Shown piece after piece: positions 55,844-63,189 of a stretch of DNA of 64,000 bases. This DNA comes from Roseateles hydrophilus (GTDB lineage: Bacteria; Pseudomonadota; Gammaproteobacteria; Burkholderiales; Burkholderiaceae_C): NCBI RefSeq assembly GCF_026712245.1, contig NZ_JAPPUY010000001.1, positions 1,488,001 through 1,552,000 on the forward strand, read 5' to 3'. The position numbers were made by a program, and so were the translations under genes. The stretch's first letter is position 1, and each line of letters begins with the position of its first letter. The notes beneath the pieces are model-generated. The model saw nothing but the letters and a program-made list of their open reading frames with translations, was not told the DNA's origin and did not search any database.

Positions 55844-57817
55844 ATGACCCCGCCCACCTCGCCGCTGCGCCGGCTGCTGCTGCCCGCCCTGCTCACCCTG
55901 CTGGCCGGCACCGCCCAGGCCGAGGTGCGCCTGGCGCAGGTGTTCGGCGACCACATGGTGCTGCAGCGCGACCAGCCCATCCGCATCTGGGGCTGGGCCA
56001 CGCCCGGCCGCACGCTGACCGTCAGCCTGGCCGACCGGCAGGCCAAGGCCCAGGCCGGCGCCGATGGCCGCTGGACCGCCCACTTGCCGGCGCTGCAGGC
56101 CGGCGGCCCGCACCAACTGCGCGTCAGCGGCGACGGCGAAGCCAGCCGCCGCGACCTGCTGATCGGCGACGTCTGGCTGCTGGGCGGCCAGTCCAACATG
56201 GAGTGGCCGCTCGCGGCCACCGACACCGGCGCGCAGGAGATCGCGTCGCCGCAGAACGCCCAGCTGCGCCAACTGCGTGTGCCGCTGCGCGCCAGCCTGC
56301 GGCCCGAAGCAGACATCGCGCCTGCGCGCTGGGTGGTGGCCGAGGCCGGCAAGGTGGCCGAGTTCAGCGCGGTGGGCTACCACTTCGCGCGCCAGATGCA
56401 GACCACGCTGGGCGTGCCCATCGGCCTGGTCAACACGGCCTGGGGCGGCTCGCACCTGGAGACCTGGATGCGCCGCGACGCCGTGCTCGCCGACGCCACG
56501 CTCGCCCCCTTCGTCAAGGACCTGCCTAGCGACAACGCCGGCTTCGCCCAGGCGCTGCGCCAGCGCCTGCAGGCCCGCGTGGCCAGCTGGCAGCCCGGCC
56601 TGCCCCTGGCCGCCGCCGACGCTGCAGGCTGGCATGCCGCCCGCGCGCTGGACGGCGCCTGGCCCCAGCTGCAGGCGCCCGGTGTGTGGGAAGGCCAGGG
56701 CCTGGCCGACCTGGACGGCATCGTCTGGCTGCGCCGGGCGGTCACGCTCAGCGCCGCCCAGGCCGGTGGTGCCGCCGAGTTGCATCTCGCCAAGGTGGAC
56801 GACTGCGATGAGGTCTGGGTCAACGGCCAGAAGGTGGGCGGCCAGTGCGGCTACGACCAGCCGCGCCGCTACACCGTTCCCGCCGGCCTGCTGCGCGCCG
56901 GGGACAACTGGATCGCCGTGCGCGTGACCGACACCGGCGGCGGCGGCAGCATCCACGGCGACGCCGCCTCGCTGCGGCTGGACACCGCCGCCGGCCCCGT
57001 ACCGCTGGCCGGCGCCTGGCGCGCCCGTGTGGAGCAGGTCAGCGTGGCCAACGGCCCCACCGCCAACGACGCGCCCACGCTCGCGCACAACGGCCTCATC
57101 GCACCGCTGCAAGGCCTGGCCTTTCGCGGCGTGCTTTGGTACCAGGGCGAGAGCAACACGGGCCGCGCGGCCGCCTACGCAGGCGGCTTTCAGGCGCTGA
57201 TCCAGGACTGGCGCCGCCAGTTCGGCCAGCCGCAGCTGCCCTTCTACTTCGTGCAGCTCGCGTCCTTCCTGCCGCTGCAGAACAACCGCCCCGGCCACGG
57301 CGGCTGGGCCGAGCTGCGTGACGCCCAGGCCCAGGCGCTCAAGCTACCGAACACCGGCATGGCGGTCGCCATCGACGTGGGCGACGCCAACGACATCCAC
57401 CCCCGCAACAAGCGCACGCTGGGCCAACGCCTGGCCGGCCTGGCGCTGCACGACCTGGGCCTGCGCACCGCGCCCGCCACCGGCCCCGTGCTGGCCGGCA
57501 GCGAGGTGCGCGGCGCCGAGCTGTGGCTGCGCTTCAAGCACACCGGCGGCGGCCTGCGCCCGGCGCTGGCCGGCGAGGCGCTGCGCGGCTTCGTGCTGGC
57601 AGGCGCCGACCGCAAGTTCGTGCCCGCGACGGCCCGCATCGAGGGCGACGCCGTCGTCCTCAGCAACCCGGCCGTGGCTGCACCGGTGGCGGCCCGCTAC
57701 GCGTGGATGGACAACCCGAGCGAGTCCAACCTCGTCGGCGGCGACGGTCTGCCGGCGGCACCGGCGCGCAGCGATGACTGGGCGTTGGAGACGGCGGGGA
57801 AGAAGTACCCACAGTGA
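55844..57817 (+). CDS. Sialate O-acetylesterase-like SGNH hydrolase
   Basis: Exported carbohydrate esterase of 657 aa. A Sec signal peptide is cleaved near GTAQA. The nucleophile lies in LLGGQSNMEWPL (Ser117), and the Asp/His pair is in VGDANDIHPRNK near residue 522. A beta-sandwich insert with a jelly-roll look sits in between (VDDCDEVWVNGQKVGG, as in GH2-like sugar-binding domains). Family members deacetylate sialic acids, but in plant-biomass degraders they act on acetylated xylan, mannan or pectin fragments. AGGAG at 55831 fixes the start. It is next to the R-body genes and one side of the GH2/LacI/GH43 group, so hemicellulose/pectin side-chain deacetylation is likely (inference). Confidence 0.87.
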   Translation: MTPPTSPLRRLLLPALLTLLAGTAQAEVRLAQVFGDHMVLQRDQPIRIWGWATPGRTLTVSLADRQAKAQAGADGRWTAHLPALQAGGPHQLRVSGDGEASRRDLLIGDVWLLGGQSNMEWPLAATDTGAQEIASPQNAQLRQLRVPLRASLRPEADIAPARWVVAEAGKVAEFSAVGYHFARQMQTTLGVPIGLVNTAWGGSHLETWMRRDAVLADATLAPFVKDLPSDNAGFAQALRQRLQARVASWQPGLPLAAADAAGWHAARALDGAWPQLQAPGVWEGQGLADLDGIVWLRRAVTLSAAQAGGAAELHLAKVDDCDEVWVNGQKVGGQCGYDQPRRYTVPAGLLRAGDNWIAVRVTDTGGGGSIHGDAASLRLDTAAGPVPLAGAWRARVEQVSVANGPTANDAPTLAHNGLIAPLQGLAFRGVLWYQGESNTGRAAAYAGGFQALIQDWRRQFGQPQLPFYFVQLASFLPLQNNRPGHGGWAELRDAQAQALKLPNTGMAVAIDVGDANDIHPRNKRTLGQRLAGLALHDLGLRTAPATGPVLAGSEVRGAELWLRFKHTGGGLRPALAGEALRGFVLAGADRKFVPATARIEGDAVVLSNPAVAAPVAARYAWMDNPSESNLVGGDGLPAAPARSDDWALETAGKKYPQ

Positions 57818-57983
57818 GCGCCCAGGTGCGACGTCCGGCCGTGGTGGGTTGCCCATGCGTATGCTGGCCGTTGCACCAGCGCCATGAACGGCTGCCGCGA
57901 CAGCACCGCCCTTTCCTGAAGCCGATTGCCGGGCCTGTTGGACGAAGATGCCCCGCCGTTGCGCGCCGTCCCGACGCGCCTCT

Positions 57984-58385
57984 TCAAGCGGTGGAAGTAG
58001 TCGGCTCAGCGGCAGCTTCCGGCACCGCCGCGAGGGTCTTCTCGATCTCGTCGCGCAAGCTCACCACCACGGCATGGAGTGCATTGATCTGCACGTCGAT
58101 GCCGGGGTTCATCAGCGGTGATTCGGCCAGCTTCAGCACGGCCTCGGCCTGTTCCGTGCGACCGTCCAACAGGGCGGTGGCGGCAGCCGTGGTCATCGCG
58201 CAGCGCAGCGTGAAGCTGTGCTGCTGCTGCTGAACTGCGTTGTGCATGGCTAGGCTCAGCGCATGGGAGAGCGCCTGGTAGGCGGCGCCGGCGGCGAAAA
58301 GTTGCCGGCTGCCGCGCAGCAGGTCGTTGACCTGCTGGATCGCATCAACGACCTGATCGTTGGTGGCCGCAGCTTCCTCGGTCAT
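57984..58385 (-). CDS. Reb-like R-body cluster protein, long form
   Basis: Protein of 133 aa whose N-terminal half (NDQVVDAIQQVNDLL, then AAYQALSHALSLAMHNAVQQQQHS and AMTTAAATALL) follows the pattern of the RebB family: a short polar start, an Ala-rich helix with Asn-Ala and a Gln run, then A-V/M-T-T. The second half (residues 75-133) is an additional helix region not present in RebB. Its start overlaps the stop of rebB2 by 4 bp (ATGA), so it belongs to the same translation unit. It may be an assembly or terminating component of the ribbon. Family similarity is by motif only. Confidence 0.7.
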   Translation of the reverse strand: MTEEAAATNDQVVDAIQQVNDLLRGSRQLFAAGAAYQALSHALSLAMHNAVQQQQHSFTLRCAMTTAAATALLDGRTEQAEAVLKLAESPLMNPGIDVQINALHAVVVSLRDEIEKTLAAVPEAAAEPTTSTA

Positions 58386-58621
58386 GACTTCGATGCCGCA
58401 GCGCCCAGCAGGGTGGTGATGGCGCGTGTGGTGACCGCCTGTGCAAGGCTGGTGCCGAGCTGCTGCTGGCTGGAAGCGTTCTGCGCCGCCAGCGCGAGCG
58501 CCTCGGCCGTGGCCTGGTAGAGGGCACCCATCGATGCCGCCGCGGCGTCGCTCAGGACCTGGACATTGGCCTGCGTGACGGCGTCGGTGATCTGATCATT
58601 GACAGAGGTTGGGAAGGCCAT
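58382..58621 (-). CDS. rebB: RebB-family R-body structural protein (paralogue 2)
   Basis: Small protein of 79 aa, about two thirds identical to the paralogue at 58625-58864. It begins MAFPTSVNDQITDAVTQANV, with the RebB (PF11747-like, 'killing trait') pattern: ITDAVTQxNV, GALYQATAEALALAAQNA, QQQ and AQAVTTR. R-bodies are insoluble protein ribbons that roll into hollow cylinders and unroll on pH or ion change, best known from Caedibacter, where RebB is a main subunit. AAGG lies 9 bases before the ATG and the start follows the previous stop by 3 bp. No signal peptide; cytoplasmic assembly is expected. Confidence 0.88.
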   Translation of the reverse strand: MAFPTSVNDQITDAVTQANVQVLSDAAAASMGALYQATAEALALAAQNASSQQQLGTSLAQAVTTRAITTLLGAAASKS

Positions 58622-58624
58622 GGA

Positions 58625-58864
58625 TCACACCTTGTCGGCAGCGCCGCCCAGCAGCACCTGGACACAGCGGGTGGTCACCGCCTGGGCGATCTCATTGCCC
58701 TGCTGCTGCGCCGCAGTGGCATTGTGGGCAGCGTTTGCCAGGGCCTGTGCGGTGGCTTGGTAGAGATTGCCCATCGCCATGGCGGGCGCGTCGCCCAGCA
58801 CCTTGACGTTGGATTGCGTCACGGCGTCCGTGATCTGGCTGTTGACTGCGGTTGGGAAGGCCAT
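58625..58864 (-). CDS. rebB: RebB-family R-body structural protein (paralogue 1)
   Basis: Small protein of 79 aa with the RebB pattern ITDAVTQSNVKVLGD, MGNLYQATAQALANAAHNA, AAQQQGNE and AQAVTTR. It is a likely structural subunit of an R-body ribbon. AAGGA is visible about 9 bases upstream of the ATG. It precedes its paralogue by 3 bp and follows the small Ala-rich protein gene after a 61-bp gap. The two copies keep almost the same length and differ by about 26 substitutions, so they could be co-assembling subunits as RebA and RebB are in Caedibacter (inference). Confidence 0.88.
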   Translation of the reverse strand: MAFPTAVNSQITDAVTQSNVKVLGDAPAMAMGNLYQATAQALANAAHNATAAQQQGNEIAQAVTTRCVQVLLGGAADKV

Positions 58865-58925
58865 GTGATTCCTATCCTTCTTGAGGGACTAACACACGCT
58901 CGCCACTGGCTTTGCAGGCCAATCG

Positions 58926-59138
58926 TCAAGCCGATTGAGAGAGCTGTTGCACCACCTGGGCCACCGATGCATCGGCAGCGGCTACGGCGTTCTCGGCAGC
59001 TTCCATGGAGAGAACATGGGCAGGCGCCGCGGCGACGTCAGGCTCCGTGGTGGCTTCCGACGGGCTCGTGGCTGCGGCAGATCCTGCTGCGGGAGCCGAT
59101 GGCTCTGCAGCGGCGTCGGGGGCTTCAGGGGTGTCCAT
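58926..59138 (-). CDS. Small Ala/Ser/Pro-rich protein at head of the R-body cluster
   Basis: Protein of 70 aa starting at 59138 (MDTPEAPDAAAEPS); AGGA is 8 bases before it. An ATG three codons earlier at 59147 has its AGG directly against the codon and is less likely. The N-terminal 35 residues are low-complexity Ala/Pro/Glu/Thr. The C-terminus (SMEAAENAVAAADASVAQVVQQLSQSA) is an amphipathic Ala-rich helix. It does not match RebB clearly, but co-orientation and spacing suggest it is part of the cluster. Function unknown. Confidence 0.6.
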   Translation of the reverse strand: MDTPEAPDAAAEPSAPAAGSAAATSPSEATTEPDVAAAPAHVLSMEAAENAVAAADASVAQVVQQLSQSA

Positions 59139-59275
59139 GCGCTGCATCCTGCCCAGTCAGTTGGCGGCCTGCATCCTGCTGATTGATGATGCCGCGTTGT
59201 GAACTCGTTAGATAGGCATGAACAGAGCGAGCTCCGACGGACGCGTCACGCCGGAGCATCGAGTGCGCGGCGGCT
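59139..59275 (-). promoter_or_regulatory. Leader region of the R-body cluster
   Basis: These 137 bp between the GH2 stop and the first Reb-cluster gene are the only room for a dedicated promoter of the R-body genes. The sequence GCAGGATGCAG occurs twice on the minus strand; the first copy would start a five-codon open frame (MQAAN) ending 12 bp before the next ATG. Promoter boxes were not identified with confidence. Confidence 0.4.
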
Positions 59276-61993
59276 CTACTTCGGCTGCGTGGTGATCGCG
59301 ACCTCCGCCGGCGCCAGCCCGTCGGCCTCGGCGCGCACGAGCAGCCGGCCCGCCACGCCGGCACGCCCGCGGACGATGGCCAGCGCCTGGCCGCTGAACG
59401 CGCGACGGCTCAGCGACGGGAAGGCCTCGAAGCTGGTCGCATCGCCGTTGTCGGTGGCGACGATGTCGCCCGGGCCGTCCAGATGAAAGCGGATGCGCGC
59501 GTCGGCGCGCGGCACGGTGCGGCCTTGCGCGTCGGTGATGCGCAGCGTGACGAAGCTGAGATCGCTGCCGTCGGCGGCGATGGTGCCGCGGTCGGCCTGC
59601 AGCGCCAGACGCGTCGCGGCGCCGGCTGTGGCGACGCTGGCGGTGGCCCAAGGCTGGCCGGCCTTGTAGGCCTGCAGCGTCAGCGTGCCGGGCTCGTAGA
59701 TCACGTCGTCCCAGCGCAACCGGTATTCGCCTGGGCCTTTCTTGCGCTTGCCCAGCGAGCGGCCGTTCAGAAACAGCTCGGCCTCGTCGCCGCTGGTGAA
59801 AGCGTGCACAGGCGTGACCTGTCCGACCCGCTCGGGCCAGGTCCAGTGCGGCAGCAGGTGGGCCATGGGCAGCTCGGGCCGCCAGCGCGACTGGTAGAGC
59901 CAGTAGCGATCCTTGGGGAAACCGGCGAGGTCGACGATGCCGGAGTAGGAGCTGCGCGCCGCGTAGTAGGGCGTGGGCTCGCCGAGGTAGTCAAAGCCGG
60001 TCCAGACGAACTCGCCGGCGACGAAGGGGTGGGCGTCCAGCGCCTTGAACACCTTGTCGGCGGACGAGCCGAAGTCCACCGCATACAGCTCGTAGCCGCT
60101 GACCTGCCGCGCGGCCGAGTCGCCGCCGCGGCCGTCGCGCGTGATGGAGCTCTGCGCGGGCGTGACAGGGAAGTGATAAACGCCGCGGCTGCTGAAGGCC
60201 GAAGCCGTCTCGCTGCTGAGAATGAGCTTGCCGGGGAAGGCTGCGCGGAAGTTGGGGTACTGCGGCGGCGTGCGGATGCGGTCGGTGCCGATGAACTCGG
60301 GGTCCTGGCGTATGCCCTCGCCCTGGTAGTTGAGGCTGATGACGTCCACCTCGGCGGGCAGCGGCATGTCGGCCTTGGCGAAGTTCATCGCCGTGGTGGT
60401 GGGGCGCGTCGGGTCTTCCTCGCGAGCGATGGCGTGCAGGCGGCGCGCCACGGCAGCACCTTCGGCGCCGGTGTACTGCTCGCCCACCTCGTTGCCGATG
60501 CTCCACATGACGATGGATGGGTGGTTGCGGTCGCGGCGCAGCATGGCGCGCAGGTCGGGCTCGTGCCAGTCCGGGAAGATGAGGTGGAAGTCCAGCGGCG
60601 TCTTCTTGCGCTCCCAGCTGTCGAAGATCTCGTCCACCACCAGCAGCCCCAGGCGGTCGCACAGGTCCAGGAACTCGGCCGCCGGCGGGTTGTGCGCCAG
60701 GCGGATGGCGTTGGCGCCCATGGCCTGCAGGATCTGCAGCTGCCGCTCGGCGGCGCGCAGGTTGAAGGCGGCGCCCAAGGCGCCCAGGTCGTGGTGCAGG
60801 TTGACGCCCTGCAGCTTCACCGGCTGGCCGTTGACGTGCAGGCCGGTGTTGGCATCGAAGCGCAGCGTGCGGATGCCGAATGGCGTTTCATGCCGGTCCA
60901 CCTCGCCGGCCGACGCGAGCAGCCGCGTGACGGCCACGTAGCGGTGCGGCTGCTGCTGCGGCGCCGGCCCCCACAGCCGCGGCCGGGGAACGTGCAGCGT
61001 GGCGGTCAGCTCGCCGTGCCCGCTCGCTGGCACGGCCAGGCCCCGCTGGCGCACACGGGCGACGGCGCGGCCCTCGGGGCGGCCGTCGGCACCCAGGGCG
61101 TAGAGCTCGGTGAGCACGTCCACGGTGGCGGCGCGGGCGCCGTCGTTGTCGACCTGCACGCGCACCGCGACGGTGGCCCGCTCGGGCGACACCTGCGGCG
61201 TCGTCACCGTCGTGCCCCAGTGGGCCACATGCACCGGGGCGGTCTTGGTCAGCCAGACGCTGCGGTACAGCCCGGCGCCCGGGTACCAGCGGGCCGACTC
61301 GGGCGGGTTGTCCAGGCGGATGACGAGCTGGTTGGCCTCGCCAGGGCGGGCCCAGGGCGTCAGGTCCAGCCGGAAGGAGTTGTAGCCATAGGGCCAGCCG
61401 CCCACGAGGCGGCCGTTGAGCCAGACGGTCGCATGCGACATCGCGCCATCCACGTCCAGGAACAGCGAGCGGCCTCGGTCACTGGCCGGGATGTCCAGCG
61501 CGCGGCGGTACCAGACCGGCCCCCAGGTCTGCAGCCGGCCCATGCCGCCATAAGGGCCGGTCTCCAGGAAGGGCCCGGCGATGGCCCAGTCGTGCGGCAG
61601 CGTGACGGCCTGCCAGCCGCTGTCGTCAAAGCCCGGGCGCACGTAATCCACCTCGCTGCCGGGGTGGCCCTCGGGGCGGCGGTGGCGCTTCGCCGGGTCG
61701 CGGATGAAGGGGTTCGCACTGGGCAGGATCCAGGGCTTGAGCACACGGCCCGGCGCGCCGGCCATGGCCTTGACGGCTTCGTCGGGGCGCGCGTCGGCCA
61801 CCTTGCCGTCGGCCGAGGCGGTCACCTCCGGCCGCAGGTCGTACATCAGCTGCGCCGTGGCGCCGGCCGGGTCGCCGCGCTGGAAGCGCCAGCCGGCGGC
61901 CAGCTCGATGCGCTCGCGTGCGAGGGCCGGCAGCACGACCATCAGGCTCAGGGCCAGACCGGCGGCGAGGCGCCGCCCGAGGGTGCGAAACAT
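59276..61993 (-). CDS. Glycoside hydrolase family 2 enzyme (beta-galactosidase-like)
   Basis: Exported glycosidase of 905 aa with a signal peptide (cleavage near PALARE). The sugar-binding domain has DSGWQAVTLPHDWAI, MSHATVWLNGRLVGGWPYGYNSF and WYPGAGLYRSVWL, all standard for GH2. The TIM barrel carries the acid/base Glu502 in MWSIGNEVGEQ and the nucleophile Glu595 in LSSETASAF. C-terminal Ig-like domains follow (ADGSDLSFVTLRITDAQGRTVP). Exo-acting beta-galactosidase is the best guess; beta-glucuronidase or another beta-glycosidase cannot be excluded. AGGAG precedes ATG 61993. The gene is divergent from the LacI regulator gene and shares its operator region. Confidence 0.92.
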   Translation of the reverse strand: MFRTLGRRLAAGLALSLMVVLPALARERIELAAGWRFQRGDPAGATAQLMYDLRPEVTASADGKVADARPDEAVKAMAGAPGRVLKPWILPSANPFIRDPAKRHRRPEGHPGSEVDYVRPGFDDSGWQAVTLPHDWAIAGPFLETGPYGGMGRLQTWGPVWYRRALDIPASDRGRSLFLDVDGAMSHATVWLNGRLVGGWPYGYNSFRLDLTPWARPGEANQLVIRLDNPPESARWYPGAGLYRSVWLTKTAPVHVAHWGTTVTTPQVSPERATVAVRVQVDNDGARAATVDVLTELYALGADGRPEGRAVARVRQRGLAVPASGHGELTATLHVPRPRLWGPAPQQQPHRYVAVTRLLASAGEVDRHETPFGIRTLRFDANTGLHVNGQPVKLQGVNLHHDLGALGAAFNLRAAERQLQILQAMGANAIRLAHNPPAAEFLDLCDRLGLLVVDEIFDSWERKKTPLDFHLIFPDWHEPDLRAMLRRDRNHPSIVMWSIGNEVGEQYTGAEGAAVARRLHAIAREEDPTRPTTTAMNFAKADMPLPAEVDVISLNYQGEGIRQDPEFIGTDRIRTPPQYPNFRAAFPGKLILSSETASAFSSRGVYHFPVTPAQSSITRDGRGGDSAARQVSGYELYAVDFGSSADKVFKALDAHPFVAGEFVWTGFDYLGEPTPYYAARSSYSGIVDLAGFPKDRYWLYQSRWRPELPMAHLLPHWTWPERVGQVTPVHAFTSGDEAELFLNGRSLGKRKKGPGEYRLRWDDVIYEPGTLTLQAYKAGQPWATASVATAGAATRLALQADRGTIAADGSDLSFVTLRITDAQGRTVPRADARIRFHLDGPGDIVATDNGDATSFEAFPSLSRRAFSGQALAIVRGRAGVAGRLLVRAEADGLAPAEVAITTQPK

Positions 61994-62014
61994 GGGAGTC
62001 TCCTGATCGTTGCC

Positions 62015-62103
62015 GGTATCGCTCTCAACGGCGTTCCGGTCTGTCCATCGCCTGGGAAAACACCAAACAGTGTGGTTTGGTCGACAAATATGATAGCGAT
62101 ACC
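62015..62103. promoter_or_regulatory. Operator-like inverted repeats between the GH2 and LacI genes
   Basis: Two half-sites in opposite orientation, GGTATCGCT (62015-62023) and AGCGATACC (62095-62103), are exact reverse complements 71 bp apart. Around the second, TGATAGCGATACCA (62091-62104) is an imperfect palindrome with a central CG, as expected for LacI/GalR-family operators. Between them ACCAAAC-N6-GTTTGGT (62062-62081) is a third inverted repeat. A TATGAT at 62089-62094 could be a -10 box of the lacI gene. The layout fits autoregulation and control of the GH2 gene by the encoded regulator, possibly through a DNA loop. Confidence 0.6.
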
Positions 62104-62127
62104 AATGACGTCAGGACCACACTGCTC

Positions 62128-63189
62128 ATGAAGTTGACCGAAGCCGGGATGCCGCCAGCGCCGCGCCCACGCCCGGTGCTGCGGGCGCGACTGGACGCCG
62201 TCGCTCGCGAGGCCGGCGTCAGCCTGGCCACGGTGGACCGGGCGCTGAACCGGCGCCCGGGCGTCAGCACGCGGACGCTGCAGCGCGTGCAGGCCGCGGC
62301 GTCGCTGCTGGCGATGCGCAGCGACGCAGCCACGGCGGCGCAGCCCCGCGAGCGCTGCTGGCTGCTGTGCTTTCTGCTGCCCACCGGGGCCGGCCCCTTC
62401 GTGGCGCAGGTGCGCGAGGCGCTGCAGGCGCTGGCACCCTGGTTGGCGGCGCAGCAGACGCGGGTCGATGTGCGCACGACCGACGCGGCCGCGCCGGCGG
62501 CTGCGGCGGCCGCCGTGCGCCGGCTGCGCGGGCAGTACGACGCGGTGGTGCTGATGCTGGCCGACGCGCCGGCCGTGCGTGACGCGGTCGCGCGCATGGC
62601 CGGCGACGGCACCTGCGTGATCACGCTGGCGTCCGACATCGCAGCAGCGGCCCGCCAGCACTTCGTCGGCATCGACCACCAGGCCGCCGGGCGCACCGCC
62701 GCTGCGCTGCTCAGCCGCAGCCTCGCGGGGCGTGCGGGCCAGATCGGCATCCTGCTGGGCTCGCCGGCGCTGCTGGGCCAGGCCCAGCGCCTGGCCGGGT
62801 TCCAGGAGCGCATGGCACCCGAGCAGGACAGGCTCGAACTGCTGGCACCGCGCGTGTCGGGCGGGCGGCCCGAGCTGGCGCGGGCGCTGCTGGCGCAGCT
62901 GCGCGCCGAGCAGCCGGCGCTGGTGGGGCTGTACAGCATCGAGGCTGGCGACGACGGGCTGCACGGGGCACTGCAGGGCAGCGGCCTGGCCTGGGTGTGC
63001 CACGAGCTGACGCCGCACACCCGCGCGGCACTGCAGGACGGCACTGCGAGCGCGGTCATCGGGCAATCGGCCGCGCAGCAGACGCAACTCGCCTGCCGCT
63101 GGGCGCTGGCCCGGCTGGCGCGCCAGGCGCCGCCCGCCGACGCCACGCCGCCGCGCATCGAGATCTACCTGAAGGACAACCTTCCATGA
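62128..63189 (+). CDS. LacI-family transcriptional regulator
   Basis: DNA-binding regulator of 353 aa. The N-terminal helix-turn-helix reads LDAVAREAGVSLATVDRALNRRPGVS, the classic LacI HTH and hinge start. A periplasmic-binding-protein-like effector domain follows (YDAVVLMLADAPAV, then HFVGIDHQAAGRTAAALL and GQIGILLGSPALLGQ). ATG 62128 was chosen for the normal length and because upstream sequence contains the operator-like repeats; a frame further upstream is not supported. The last base pairs overlap the GH43 start (ATGA), so regulator and enzyme are translated together. A sugar released from a plant polysaccharide is the likely effector (inference). Confidence 0.92.
   Translation: MKLTEAGMPPAPRPRPVLRARLDAVAREAGVSLATVDRALNRRPGVSTRTLQRVQAAASLLAMRSDAATAAQPRERCWLLCFLLPTGAGPFVAQVREALQALAPWLAAQQTRVDVRTTDAAAPAAAAAAVRRLRGQYDAVVLMLADAPAVRDAVARMAGDGTCVITLASDIAAAARQHFVGIDHQAAGRTAAALLSRSLAGRAGQIGILLGSPALLGQAQRLAGFQERMAPEQDRLELLAPRVSGGRPELARALLAQLRAEQPALVGLYSIEAGDDGLHGALQGSGLAWVCHELTPHTRAALQDGTASAVIGQSAAQQTQLACRWALARLARQAPPADATPPRIEIYLKDNLP

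Noticed and set aside
59483-62131. 882-codon plus-strand frame opposite the GH2 gene, and a similar 693-codon frame opposite spoT
   Set aside because: Both genes on the other strand have full family motifs and ribosome sites. The antisense products are Arg/Ala/Gln/His-rich with no recognisable domain.
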